Source: Nostoc sp. JL33 | GTDB lineage: Bacteria; Cyanobacteriota; Cyanobacteriia; Cyanobacteriales; Nostocaceae | DNA length: 64,000 nucleotides | Direction of reading: 5' to 3' | Assembly (NCBI RefSeq): GCF_017114985.1 | Contig: NZ_JABXKP010000078.1 | Span: 62,001-126,000, forward strand | Part shown: in pieces, positions 24,642 to 34,656 of the stretch | Layout of the letters: each line of letters opens with the position of its first letter | Numbering within the stretch: the stretch's first letter is position 1 | Notes under the pieces: model-generated | Database searches by the model: none | The model's input: only the letters and a program-made list of their open reading frames with translations | Told to the model about the DNA's origin: nothing | Program-made: the position numbers and the translations under genes

Positions 24642-25928
24642 TTAGTTAGCTGAAACGACCTCTGTCTTATCTTTCGATTCATCTCTAATGTTAAAGTAGT
24701 AATAAAGATTAGCAACAGTTAGGTCTGATGCCTGTTGCAAATTAGATGTAACTAATGTTTTATGACCAGTAATTACAGCTTGTTGACTAATATAAAGTTC
24801 GTATTCTCGACGTAGTTCAGGCTTGAATATAAATAACAACTGGTCACGAAGCGAATAGAAATGAGATTTTTCGGTTAAACTCTCATATACTAATTGTTCT
24901 GGTGGTTCTGCTAAATTGATTGTGGAGTAGTGAGGATCTGGACTATTAAAATCAGCGCTACTTAAAAGTTTTAATTCTGATGAAGGAAGCGAACGCATCC
25001 AATCAACATGATTTTGCCACGAATATAATACTGCTAAATCATGATTTTTAATGCGGATAATTTCGGGAAAGAGAAAATCAAGCTCATCATGTGATTCACA
25101 GCGATTAATCACAGTGAGAGCATCTTTACAGATTTTATCTTGGAGATGAGACAGGCGATCGCTCACTGCTGAAACCTCATTCTGCACTTGATAAGTTGCA
25201 ACAATCACCTGTTCAATTGCCCAAGCGCATTCAAGTCTACGTAATTGACCAGCCGCACAAGTTTCTTCCAGTAGATGCGGATTGCTGTAATCTGCTAAAG
25301 CCGCAAATAACATTCCCCTGACATCATCAATCTCAGCGTTTCTCCGGTTGAAATCTTGCAATTGCATCGCTGAACGAAAGCGGTTCATCGCCTGGATAAA
25401 CACTCCATACGCCCTCACTAAAGCTATGCGATGTTGTTCAAATTTTATATCTTGGGCTACTTGTTCGATTATTTGTCTAATTTCTAATCCTTGGTCTTTT
25501 AAGGCTTGTTTCAAGTCAATAAAACCGTTTTTGACTTCCAGCCTCATTTGCTCTACTTCTTTTCTGAGTTTCAATGTCTGGTGCAGGTTGACTGCTGTCA
25601 GTGCTACACCTGCTACTGTTCCCACACCAATTAAGGCTGTAGTTGCTTGTAGCACACCCAAGCTAGTCTGTATAGTTTGCAAGCCATTTAATACAGATGT
25701 GAAGCCTTGCTGAGTTTGATACATCTGCGCCCCACTCATCACTAGATTAGAAACTGCTATCAGTGGAGATAAAGGGCTGTTGTTAACTGTAACACCAATA
25801 GCATTGGCAATAAACTGCCCGCTAACTGCATCTCTAACTATGCTTAAGGGTACTCCATTGCTAAAAACTTGTAGATATTTACCAGCATGAATACCAGCTT
25901 GAATTGCAGGAGCAAATTGGAACAGCAT
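24642..25928 (-). CDS. Hypothetical protein with hydrophobic Gly/Ala segment and coiled coil
   Basis: 428 aa, family not recognised. Residues ~40-75 and ~85-115 (LGVLQATTALIGVGTVAGVA) are hydrophobic and small-residue-rich, like membrane-inserting hairpins. A charged coiled coil follows at ~118-165 (LKLRKEVEQMRLEVKNGF), then a soluble, probably helical C-terminal half. It is transcribed divergently from the TerB-dynamin gene, with 139 bp between the starts. That arrangement suggests shared regulation and possibly a two-protein membrane-remodelling unit, but this is inference from position. Confidence 0.65.
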   Translation of the reverse strand: MLFQFAPAIQAGIHAGKYLQVFSNGVPLSIVRDAVSGQFIANAIGVTVNNSPLSPLIAVSNLVMSGAQMYQTQQGFTSVLNGLQTIQTSLGVLQATTALIGVGTVAGVALTAVNLHQTLKLRKEVEQMRLEVKNGFIDLKQALKDQGLEIRQIIEQVAQDIKFEQHRIALVRAYGVFIQAMNRFRSAMQLQDFNRRNAEIDDVRGMLFAALADYSNPHLLEETCAAGQLRRLECAWAIEQVIVATYQVQNEVSAVSDRLSHLQDKICKDALTVINRCESHDELDFLFPEIIRIKNHDLAVLYSWQNHVDWMRSLPSSELKLLSSADFNSPDPHYSTINLAEPPEQLVYESLTEKSHFYSLRDQLLFIFKPELRREYELYISQQAVITGHKTLVTSNLQQASDLTVANLYYYFNIRDESKDKTEVVSAN

Positions 25929-26067
25929 ATTTTTAGGTTACTAAAGGCTAATTTTCTTAAAGCTAACTGGTATAAAAAAGCAAAGATAACCGTATTTATT
26001 CGGATTAATTAATTCTGTCTAAATCTGGGCATACTAAACACGGATAACCTATTGGCTCACAATTTTT

Positions 26068-28635
26068 ATGAATACTTCACTAGTTAGCTCTAAGACTGTT
26101 GAGCTATTGTCACAGATTACCGGACAAAAACTGACTCCAAAAAATCTCACGCTGCCCGTGATATTTCTGGCAAATTTAGTCACGGTGCTGCTGGGAGTTA
26201 TATTTGTAGATGGCACAGTAGCAGAATCAGAAAAGCAACGTTTACTGACAACCCTTTATCGATTTAGTATTCCAGAAAGTGATGTGCGTAAGTTGACACA
26301 TTTGATGATTAAGGGAGTCAAACAAAATCAAGTTTATAAACAAATTAATAACTTACTATCCTTAGCGGCTCCACTTTCAGAGTCAGAAAAGCTTTTGTTA
26401 ATTGGCTTTGGCTATGAAATGTCAGCAGTAGATGGCTAAATTAACACCCGCGAGAAAAAATATTTGGAGATAGTCGCCAAGCACTTAGGCATTAAACCAC
26501 AACATTTAGTAGTTTTAGAGGCTGGTTTTACTCATCAAACAAATGTCGAGCCTATTGCTTTAGATGAAGTACATTTTTTACTCAACACTGCTCGTTTTCA
26601 AGAACTGGATACTATATTTGTTAAGGCTGCAAGTGATATGTTAGCCGCTCTACCTACTAAACCAAAACATAAAATAACTAAACCACACAGAAATGTATCT
26701 TACGGAGAATTGAAGAAGTTCCAAGAATATCGTAAGCAATTAGACAATTGTTGTTATCAGCTATTTCAGATAATTCAAGATTGTACCAATCGTGCTTTCT
26801 TGCCTCGCACTTTGATAGAGGAGGTACAGGAAATATCTCAAAAAGTCAAATCTCAGCGATTTAGGTTAGCAGTTTTAGGCGAGTTTAGTCAAGGAAAATC
26901 AACCTTACTTAATGCTTTACTAGGCGAAGAAATTCAACCTGTGAGAGAGATTCCTTGTAGTGGTATGGTAACAGTTTTAAAATATGGAATCGAAAAGCGG
27001 GTAGTCTGTCGTTATAAAGATGGACGAGAAGAAGAAATTCCTTTTGAGCAATATCAACTAAAGGCAACAATTTCAGAAGATGCAGCACTTGGATGTCTGA
27101 GTGATGAACTAGTAGATGATGAAATTGATGAAATTGTTTTTGAGCATCCTGATTTAGAGTTATGCAGTAGTGGGGTAGAAATTGTAGATTCTCCAGGATT
27201 AAACGAACACCCTAACCGTACCGCCATTACTCAAAAACTGCTGAAGGATACGGATGCAGTGATATTCCTAACTAATGCCTCACGTTCTCTAACTCAGGTA
27301 GAACGCGACTTACTCCAGGATGTGAGAACTCAACTAAATCCTGGTAAAGAAAATGAACCTGCTACCAATCTTTTTATAGTAGGAAATTTTATAGATTTAG
27401 TGCGTAGCGAAAAGGGACGTGAGCAAGTACAACAGAGGATCGAAAGATTTGTACAAGGTCAAAATCCTATAGTTGCAGGTGAAAACCGCGTTCATTTTAT
27501 TTCTGCTCAAGCTGCGCTGGATGCAATTTTGCGGGGAATGGAAGATGACTATTTGAAAGCCTTCCAAAATTTTACCCAGTCTCTTGAAAAATTTTTGGCG
27601 TTTGATAGTGGAATAGTAAAAATTAAGCACTCTATTAGTCAAATAAATACAGTCATCGAAAAAGGTTTAGATGGGCTATATCAATCAGAGGATACTTTAG
27701 ATGGAAAAATTCAAATTTCTGAAGTAGAAAAGCAGAAAGTTTTAGAAAAAATAGGAGAAGCCAGTGGGCGCGATGTCAGAATCCGTCTATCGGCAGATCA
27801 ACTGATAGACCTAGTATTTGAGCAAATTGCTGAATCTTGGGATGAATGGTACGAAGGATTGCGCGATCGCATAGCTCAAAAGAGCCAATATTGGAATTCT
27901 GAACACAGTCCTGTTTTTAGCCAAGATAAACTCATTAGAGATTATACAAATCAATTTATTAGAGACTTGTCAAGAGAAATAGATGAATGGGGAAATACGA
28001 AACTTAAGGAGGGAATTTTACAAGAAAATATTAAGTATTTAGATACTAGTATTGCTTATGAACTAGATGCCATTCAAGGCGAATTTAATAGCCTAGACCA
28101 GAACATCCAAACAAATTTTAGCGAACAGCTTAAACTGTCTATTGACGGTATAAATGATGACTTTATGGGGATGGGAGGAATTGGTGGTGGTATTGGAATA
28201 GGTACCGCTTTAGCAGCTGGATTAATAGTATTTACAGGGCTTGGATTTATTGCCGTAATTGTTGCAAGTGTAGCTGCTACAATTGCTGGTTCGTTTGGTT
28301 TTGGAATGCTAGATTTTGATGGACTAAAAGACCAAATAAAAGGGAAAGTTTTTGAACTAGGATTTCAAAAATTTGATGAATCAACGGATAAATTATCGGA
28401 GAAGTTAGATGAAATTGTTGGCTCAGTCTTTGAAAAACGAGTTGAATCAGCCAGTCGAGTCATCGCACAAGCGATCGCACTTTACGAAAATCTTTTAGAA
28501 CAGCAGGAAAAGGCTCACAACGAAACTCTGGAACAACGTGAGGCTGAAAAGATATGGATTTACCAAAAGCGCCAAGAACTTGAGCAAGTACAGAATCGGC
28601 TAGAAATCATTCTCAGTAAATGCGCCATTGTTTAA
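26068..28635 (+). pseudogene. TerB-dynamin-like GTPase gene split by an in-frame TAA
   Basis: The frame from ATG 26068 reaches a TAA at 26437 and continues in the same frame to 28635. Before the stop is the first part of a TerB-like helical domain, ending YEMSAVDG. Right after it comes INTREKKYLEIVAKHLGI, exactly the usual TerB continuation, so a Glu (or similar) codon has become TAA. The downstream part is a bacterial dynamin-like protein: P-loop GEFSQGKSTLLN (~271-282), G3 DSPGL, a helical stalk, and a hydrophobic Gly-rich paddle (GGGIGIGTALAAGLIVFTG). A product of 723 codons could start at TTG 26464 or ATG ~26638, so the GTPase may still be made without TerB. Bacterial dynamins tubulate or fuse membranes and some are antiphage. 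Confidence 0.75.
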
Positions 28636-28777
28636 TCCGAAAAGTCAGCAGTTGAAAGGGATCTTTTGGCTAGCGATCGCTACAACCATCTTGATACAAA
28701 AACTGGGCTGCATCTACGCCTGTCATAGACTTTGCCTCATAATAAAGAAAGATTAAGCTGCACTCAGAAAACTCTCA

Positions 28778-29461
28778 ATGAGCCAAACTAACCTAAATTT
28801 AGTTGCAATATCTATCTTTCTCATCACCCTATCGGTACTGCTGGGGCCATTCTTAAACATATCACCGGCAGTACCAGCGATCGCTACTTTCACCATCTTA
28901 GGCATAGCTACATTAGATAGTTTTAGCTTGCAAGGCAAGGGTGGTACTATCTTTGTAGATTGGATTGCTGGTTTTTCAAGTGAACACCGCGATCGCATTG
29001 TCCACCACGAAGCAGGCCATTTCTTGGTTGCTTACCTATTGGGTATTCCCGTTACTGGCTACACACTCAGCGCTTGGGAAGCCTGGAAACAGGGGCAACC
29101 TGGGCAAGGCGGCGTTAGCTTTGATGATGGCGAATTAGCATCTCAACTAGAAGCGGGTAAAATCAGTGCCCAAATGCTAGACCGCTACTGCACTCTTTGG
29201 ATGGCGGGTATTGCTGCTGAAACCCTAGTTTTTAATAATGCTGAGGGTGGAGGTGATGATAAAAATAAGCTGATAGGAGTCTTGACAATTTTGGGTTTTT
29301 CTGAATCAGTTTATCAGCAAAAACTGCGGTTTCATACCCTTCAGGCAAAAACCCTACTGCAAGAAAATTGGTCTAGCTACGAGGCTTTAGTTAATGCCAT
29401 GCGACAACGCACTTCGGTAGAAGATTGTCATGCTGAGTTAAGAGTGGGGAGTGGGGAGTAG
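28778..29461 (+). CDS. M41-like membrane zinc peptidase without AAA domain
   Basis: 227 aa. Two N-terminal membrane segments (~7-28, ~33-50) precede a peptidase domain with the zinc motif HEAGH (His77, Glu78, His81), then AGIAAETLVFNNAEGGGDD, which matches the third-ligand region of FtsH/M41. No AAA ATPase module is present. This short type is widespread in cyanobacteria and chloroplasts and may be a regulated membrane protease or FtsH helper. The C-terminal residues (RVGSGE) are encoded by a GGGGAGT heptamer repeat, so the natural end may be changed. Confidence 0.8.
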   Translation: MSQTNLNLVAISIFLITLSVLLGPFLNISPAVPAIATFTILGIATLDSFSLQGKGGTIFVDWIAGFSSEHRDRIVHHEAGHFLVAYLLGIPVTGYTLSAWEAWKQGQPGQGGVSFDDGELASQLEAGKISAQMLDRYCTLWMAGIAAETLVFNNAEGGGDDKNKLIGVLTILGFSESVYQQKLRFHTLQAKTLLQENWSSYEALVNAMRQRTSVEDCHAELRVGSGE

Positions 29462-29503
29462 GGAGTGGGGAGTAGGGAGTGGGGAGTTAGGAGTTAGGAG
29501 TGA
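29446..29503. repeat. Heptamer repeat overlapping a gene end
   Basis: Alternating GTGGGGA/GTAGGGA and GGAGTTA units. They contain the stop codon of the M41-like gene (29459-29461). Confidence 0.85.
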
Positions 29504-29622
29504 AGAATTATCTTGCTTGTCCTCTAGTTTCCGCTTTTCCAGGGGCGGAAATAATAGAAAAAATTTTGTTGGCGTCGCCTAAGATATTAAAATTTAAACT
29601 TCTGTGAAAAGCTAGAATCAGA

Positions 29623-29823
29623 TCAATAACCTTCAACAGTGTAACCAGCAGCAACAATTACCTGTTTGATTGACTCCTCAGAAGCTGCGGATTCTACTGT
29701 GACAGTTTTAGCATTAACATCGACATCCACCTTGGCTTCAGGTTCCATAACGTGGATAGACTCAGTAATTGTTTTTGCACATCCCTCACAAGCAATATTT
29801 GATACTTTTAACTTTAGTGCCAT
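29623..29823 (-). CDS. Heavy-metal-associated (CopZ-like) metallochaperone
   Basis: 66 aa, a single HMA domain: MALKLKVSNIACEGCAKTI carries the metal-binding CxxC (Cys13, Cys16), and VDVDVNAKTVTVES is the second beta hairpin. It probably delivers Cu(I) to a P-type ATPase. No copper ATPase or metal regulator is nearby. The length and fold are complete. Confidence 0.88.
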   Translation of the reverse strand: MALKLKVSNIACEGCAKTITESIHVMEPEAKVDVDVNAKTVTVESAASEESIKQVIVAAGYTVEGY

Positions 29824-29884
29824 TTGTTACCTCAATATGGAAATTTTCGATTATTCTTTCAGGATTAATCTTAATCATCAAAAT

Positions 29885-29913
29885 GCGATGTCTACGACGG
29901 GCTACGCCTACGC
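29885..29913 (+). repeat. 29-bp palindromic repeat, intergenic copy
   Basis: gcgatgtctacgac followed by gggctacgcctacgc. Same family as the copy inside the PLP-enzyme gene at 13117-13145 and the partial copy at 59308-59340. Confidence 0.75.
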
Positions 29914-30101
29914 GCATCCTGCCAGAGTCAGGTAATGGTGTAAAAGCATCCTAATTACTGCATATAGCTCACCGACTGGCACAATTCGCTGGCAGTAATA
30001 TGAAACAAAATGCAAGAATATATAAAGCTATTTATGAAAATACACTTACCTAGTGCCGCAACGCGAAATTCTTAAAGTCTAAAGTCTAAAGTTAAAAACC
30101 C

Positions 30102-32744
30102 ATGTCTTCAAATCCCCACTACCTAAGCGGTAACGAAATTCGCAACATATTTCTCGACTTCTTTGCCCAACGGGATCACCAAATTCTCCCAAGTGCCTCC
30201 CTCGTGCCAGAAGACCCAACCGTGCTGTTGACGATCGCGGGGATGCTACCATTTAAGCCGATATTCTTGGGGCAGCGCACACCAGAATTTAAGCGGGCTA
30301 CGACTTCGCAAAAGTGTATCCGCACCAACGACATCGAAAATGTCGGACGCACTAAACGGCATCACACGTTTTTTGAGATGCTGGGTAATTTCAGCTTTGG
30401 TGATTATTTTAAAGAACAAGCGATCGCTTGGGGTTGGGAAATCTCTACACAAGTCTTTGGCTTTTCCCCCCAAAATCTCGTCGTCAGCGTTTTTGAAGAT
30501 GATGATGAAGCTTTTGATATCTGGCGCGATCAAATCGGTGTGCCGGTAGCGAGAATTAAACGCTTGGGCGAAGATGATAACTTTTGGGTATCTGGCCCGA
30601 CTGGCCCTTGTGGCCCTTGTTCAGAAATATATTACGACTTCCACCCAGAACGCGGTGACGAAAATATAGATTTAGAAGACGATTCCCGGTTCATCGAGTT
30701 TTATAATCTCGTCTTCATGCAATATAACCGGGATGCATCAGGCAATTTAACGCCTCTGCAAAACAAGAATATCGACACCGGCATGGGTTTGGATAGAATG
30801 GCGCAAATCCTTCAAAAAGTACCCAATAACTACGAAACTGACCTGATTTTCCCAATTATCCAAACAGCAGGGCAAATTGCTGGTGTTGATTACCACAAAA
30901 GTGATGAAAAAACCAAAACTTCCCTAAAAGTTATTGGTGATCATATTCGGGCTGTCATCCACATGATCGCTGATGAAATTCGCGCCTCCAACGTCGGACG
31001 AGGTTATGTACTGCGGCGGTTAATTCGGCGGGTGGTGCGTCATGGGCGATTAATTGGGATTGATGGCGAATTTACCACCCAAGTTGCCGAAACTGCGATC
31101 GCACTTTCAGAATCAGCTTACCCCAATGTACGCCAACGGGAAGCAGCAATTAAAGCTGAGTTGCAACGGGAAGAAGCTAATTTCCTCACAACTCTCGACA
31201 GAGGCGAAAAACTCCTCGAAGAAATCGTCCAAGAACTGAAACAGCAAGGAAATACCCAAATTAGCGGTAAAAGTGCCTTTAAACTCTACGACACCTACGG
31301 TTTCCCACTCGAACTAACTCAGGAAATTGCTGCTGAAAATGATCTCACAGTTGATGCTGAGGAATTTGAGGCAGAAATGGAAATCCAAAAAGGACGTGGT
31401 AGAGATGCACACGAAACCATCGATTTAACTGTGCAAGGTTCCCTCGACAAATTGGCAGAACACATCCAAGTCACCGAGTTTTTAGGCTATACCCAATCGG
31501 CGGCGACGGCAAAAGTCGAAGCGATTTTGGTAGAAGGTGTTTCTCAAGAGGAAGCAGAAGCGGGAACAGAAGTGCAAATTGTTCTTGACAAAACGCCATT
31601 TTATGGTGAATCTGGGGGACAAATTGGCGATCGCGGTTATATCTCTGGTGATGGTATCGTTGTTCGGGTGGAAGACGTTAAAAAAGAATCTGATTTCTTT
31701 GTTCACTTCGGACGCATCGAACGCGGTACACTGCGCGTAGGCGATAATATTACAGCCCAAATTGATCCGGCTTGTCGCCGTCGCGCTCAAGCTAACCATA
31801 CCGCAACGCACCTGTTGCAAGCGGCGTTGAAGAAAATTGTTGATGATGGCATATCTCAAGCAGGTTCCCTGGTTTCCTTTGACAGGTTGCGCTTTGACTT
31901 CAACTGTCCCCGCGCATTGACAGTAGAGGAAGTCCAACAAATTGAGGAACAAGTAAACACTTGGATTGCCGAAGCACATGCTGCGAAAGTGGAAGTATTA
32001 CCTTTAGCAGAGGCGAAAGCTAGGGGTGCTGTTGCCATGTTCGGGGAAAAATACGGTGAAGAAGTGCGGGTGATTGACTTCCCTAGCGTATCAATGGAAC
32101 TGTGCGGCGGAACTCATGTCAGTAATACTGCTGAAATTGGCGTGTTCAAGATTATTTCAGAAGCTGGCGTAGCTTCTGGGGTGCGGCGTATTGAAGCTGT
32201 TTCGGGGCCGGCAATACTGGATTATCTCGATCTTCGGGATAAAATAGTTAAAGATTTGAGCGATCGCTTTAAAGTTAAACCTGAAGAATTACCAGACAGA
32301 ATCACAAGTCTGCAAAGCGAACTCAGAACCAGCCAGAAGGAATTGGAAAGCTTAAAGGTACAGTTAGCGATCGCCAAATCTGACAGCTTGCTGCAAACAG
32401 CCGAAACAGTAGGCGATTATAAAATTATCGTCGCCCAATTAGAAGATGTTGATCCAGAATCATTGAAAACCGCAGCCGAACGTTTGCTGCAAAAAATCGG
32501 TAATGGTGCGGTGGTGCTGGGTTCTGTTCCTGAAGCAGGGAAAGTTAGCATAGTTGCAGCTTTTAGTTCTGAAGTGAACAAAAAAGGTTTGCAAGCTGGT
32601 AAATTTGTGGGTGCGATCGCTAAAATCTGTGGTGGTGGCGGCGGTGGAAGACCGAACTTAGCCCAAGCCGGCGGACGCGATGCGAGTAAATTGCCACAAG
32701 CGTTGGCACAAGCAGAAAGTGAGTTAAAGTCCGCGTTGGGTTAA
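30102..32744 (+). CDS. alaS: Alanyl-tRNA synthetase
   Basis: 880 aa, full length. Class II catalytic core (GNEIRNIFLDFFAQRDHQIL; RTKRHHTFFEMLGNFSFGDY), tRNA recognition domain, editing domain with HTATHLL and CGGTH zinc/editing motifs, and the C-Ala domain ending in a GGGGGGRPNLAQAGG glycine-rich stretch. It charges tRNA-Ala and clears mischarged Ser/Gly. Essential single gene. A short run of taaagtc repeats precedes the start. Confidence 0.97.
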   Translation: MSSNPHYLSGNEIRNIFLDFFAQRDHQILPSASLVPEDPTVLLTIAGMLPFKPIFLGQRTPEFKRATTSQKCIRTNDIENVGRTKRHHTFFEMLGNFSFGDYFKEQAIAWGWEISTQVFGFSPQNLVVSVFEDDDEAFDIWRDQIGVPVARIKRLGEDDNFWVSGPTGPCGPCSEIYYDFHPERGDENIDLEDDSRFIEFYNLVFMQYNRDASGNLTPLQNKNIDTGMGLDRMAQILQKVPNNYETDLIFPIIQTAGQIAGVDYHKSDEKTKTSLKVIGDHIRAVIHMIADEIRASNVGRGYVLRRLIRRVVRHGRLIGIDGEFTTQVAETAIALSESAYPNVRQREAAIKAELQREEANFLTTLDRGEKLLEEIVQELKQQGNTQISGKSAFKLYDTYGFPLELTQEIAAENDLTVDAEEFEAEMEIQKGRGRDAHETIDLTVQGSLDKLAEHIQVTEFLGYTQSAATAKVEAILVEGVSQEEAEAGTEVQIVLDKTPFYGESGGQIGDRGYISGDGIVVRVEDVKKESDFFVHFGRIERGTLRVGDNITAQIDPACRRRAQANHTATHLLQAALKKIVDDGISQAGSLVSFDRLRFDFNCPRALTVEEVQQIEEQVNTWIAEAHAAKVEVLPLAEAKARGAVAMFGEKYGEEVRVIDFPSVSMELCGGTHVSNTAEIGVFKIISEAGVASGVRRIEAVSGPAILDYLDLRDKIVKDLSDRFKVKPEELPDRITSLQSELRTSQKELESLKVQLAIAKSDSLLQTAETVGDYKIIVAQLEDVDPESLKTAAERLLQKIGNGAVVLGSVPEAGKVSIVAAFSSEVNKKGLQAGKFVGAIAKICGGGGGGRPNLAQAGGRDASKLPQALAQAESELKSALG

Positions 32745-32852
32745 TCATCTTCTGGTTCAACGAGCTACGATGTACACACAAGTCCTAAAAATCAAGCTTG
32801 ATGAATTTTCCTCGTTTTCCTCGTTTGCATACTCTGTATGGGAATGCATTTA

Positions 32853-32886
32853 TTGAGTCAGAATTGAGTCTCTGACTCAATATTTA
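32853..32886 (+). terminator. Hairpin downstream of alaS
   Basis: ttgagtcag (32853-32861) pairs with ctgactcaa (32872-32880), followed by tattta. It is plausible as the alaS terminator, although the T-run is weak. Confidence 0.45.
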
Positions 32887-32967
32887 ACAAGGTTTAGGGG
32901 TTTAATTCCCCTGCCTCTACAGGCAGCAAGTATGTAAGTCTTGTTCTAAATCTCCTATGCATTACTT

Positions 32968-32994
32968 AATTACGAATTACGAATTACGAATTAT
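32968..32994. repeat. Heptamer repeat (AATTACG)n
   Basis: Three to four tandem AATTACG units, the reverse-complement class of the GTAATTC repeat at 3134. Confidence 0.8.
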
Positions 32995-33014
32995 TTAATA
33001 TCATGTCCCGGCAA

Positions 33015-33515
33015 TTAAGCATAATACATCTCCAACTCTAATTGATGACTCTTGAGAAAATCATGGGTGAAATGATCCACCACATTTGTATCAGCTAGTT
33101 CCAAATTATAAAAATCCACAGCTTCATGGTCAAAATAGGGGCCAGCGTGCCAAGTACCCTCATGTAGCTTGATAAAACAATTCCCCGGAATGCGGAAAGC
33201 AGCAATTTCTTCTAATGCTGGTTCATTCACATCATTATCAGGAGGACAAACTGCAATTAACCAATCCTTCCCTGACAAAGAACCTAGACATTGAGTGCAT
33301 TGCACATGGCGAGTAATTTTGTGAAACTTTCGCCCTCTCTTGTCCAACCGCATCACATAAAATCGTGGAATCCCGTTTTGCAGGTTTAACTGGGCATCTT
33401 CCACATCGTAAGCTTTGCCATCAAGACTTGCAAAAATCACCTGTCCATAACGCTGAAAGTTTTCAGAAGTCACCCATTGTGCCTGCAATTGTTGCACTGT
33501 TTTTGAGGTACTCAT
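33015..33515 (-). CDS. Ureidoglycolate lyase-family (AllA-like) protein
   Basis: 166 aa, bicupin-like AllA family: FQRYGQVIFAS, HVQCTQCLGSLSGKDWLIAV, FRIPGNCFIKLHEGTWHAGPYF (in pieces) and a terminal VDFYNLELADTNVVDHF. Authentic members cleave ureidoglycolate to glyoxylate and urea in allantoin breakdown. No other purine-catabolism gene is nearby, so the actual substrate is uncertain. Confidence 0.8.
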   Translation of the reverse strand: MSTSKTVQQLQAQWVTSENFQRYGQVIFASLDGKAYDVEDAQLNLQNGIPRFYVMRLDKRGRKFHKITRHVQCTQCLGSLSGKDWLIAVCPPDNDVNEPALEEIAAFRIPGNCFIKLHEGTWHAGPYFDHEAVDFYNLELADTNVVDHFTHDFLKSHQLELEMYYA

Positions 33516-33636
33516 ATCAAACCTTTGAGAGAGATTACTTAGGTTTATTTTCCCCCAAAATAACCAATAATTATTAATTTATAATTCATAATTAAAAAAT
33601 TAAATTATGAATTAGTAATTATAAATTATGAATTAT

Positions 33637-34656
33637 TTAGCTAGCCAGATAACTACGTACTTGTTCCTTTTGCCGTCGGAGGAGACTGAGAGCTTTTTGC
33701 TCTATCTGACGCACCCGTTCTCGACTAATACCCATGCGATCGCCAATCTGTGCTAAAGAAAGTTCATAGCCATCAGTCAGACCAAAACGTAAGGTTAATA
33801 TTTCTCGCTGCTGGGGAGACAACTTTGCCAACAAGTCTTGTAAGTCTTGGTGGAGAGATTCTTCAACGGCATAGTCTTCAGGAGAAGGCCCATCATCCTC
33901 CAGTATGTCTTGCAATTCTGTATCCTGTTGTTCACCAACTCGCGCTTCTAAGGAAAAGGGTTGACGTGCCAAGTACAAACACTCTCGAACTTGGCTAGGT
34001 GTCAAAGATAACGCATTGGCAATTTCAGCAGTAGTGGGAACGCGACCCAACTGTTGAGATAATTCTCGCTGCACCCGTTTAATTTTGTTCAGTTTCTCAA
34101 AGACGTGGATAGGTAAACGAATTGTCCGTCCTTGTTGAGCGATCGCTCGTGTGATTCCTTGACGAATCCACCAGTAAGCGTAGGTAGAAAACTTATAACC
34201 AAGCGCGGGATCAAATTTATCCACCCCTCGCTCTAAACCCAAAGTACCTTCTTGAATTAGATCCATAAATTCCAGGTTGCGGTGCTGATATTTCTTCGCC
34301 ACTGCTACCACTAACCGGAGATTAGCCTGAATCATTTTCTGCTTGGCTAAGTGTCCTAAATTTAGCTGTTGCTCTAACACCTCAACACTTAACTCCACTT
34401 GATCTGCCCATTCTTGCAGCGTGGGTTGCTGATTTAATTTCACAGCCAATTCTTCTTTAGCAGCTAGTAAATTCATCATCTGCTGCACTTGTTGGGCAAA
34501 AATAACCTCTTGTTCGCGAGTCAACAAATCTACACGCCCGATGTCTTGCAGATAACTACGCACAATATCATCTGTAGCTCGAGGTTTTCTATCTGCGGCT
34601 AAACTTTTTTTCTTCGTTTTTTGAACTTCGGCATGTGGAGATGTTAAGTTGCTCAT
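33637..34656 (-). CDS. Group 2 RNA polymerase sigma factor (RpoD family)
   Basis: 339 aa. Region 1.2 DDIVRSYLQDIGRVDLLTRE; region 2 LRLVVAVAKKYQHRNLEFMDLIQEG, then YKFSTYAYWWIRQGITRAI; region 3 LPIHVFEKLNKIKRVQREL; region 4 LTLRFGLTDGYELSLAQIG with helix-turn-helix SRERVRQIEQKAL. It lacks the long region 1.1 of the principal sigma, so it is a group 2 alternative factor of the SigB-SigE type, used in cyanobacteria for stress, nitrogen and carbon responses. Which one is not decided here. Confidence 0.92.
   Translation of the reverse strand: MSNLTSPHAEVQKTKKKSLAADRKPRATDDIVRSYLQDIGRVDLLTREQEVIFAQQVQQMMNLLAAKEELAVKLNQQPTLQEWADQVELSVEVLEQQLNLGHLAKQKMIQANLRLVVAVAKKYQHRNLEFMDLIQEGTLGLERGVDKFDPALGYKFSTYAYWWIRQGITRAIAQQGRTIRLPIHVFEKLNKIKRVQRELSQQLGRVPTTAEIANALSLTPSQVRECLYLARQPFSLEARVGEQQDTELQDILEDDGPSPEDYAVEESLHQDLQDLLAKLSPQQREILTLRFGLTDGYELSLAQIGDRMGISRERVRQIEQKALSLLRRQKEQVRSYLAS

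Noticed and set aside
26437..26439. Programmed recoding (selenocysteine or readthrough) of the TerB stop
   Set aside because: The codon is TAA, no downstream structure typical of recoding was seen, and the replaced residue is not a functional cysteine; simple nonsense mutation or base-call error is likelier.
30246..30533. Minus-strand ORFs inside alaS (also 31482-31979)
   Set aside because: Shadows of a well-conserved synthetase gene.
32745..33014. Possible tRNA after alaS (ggtttaggggtttaattcccc)
   Set aside because: No cloverleaf: acceptor and anticodon arms cannot be formed.
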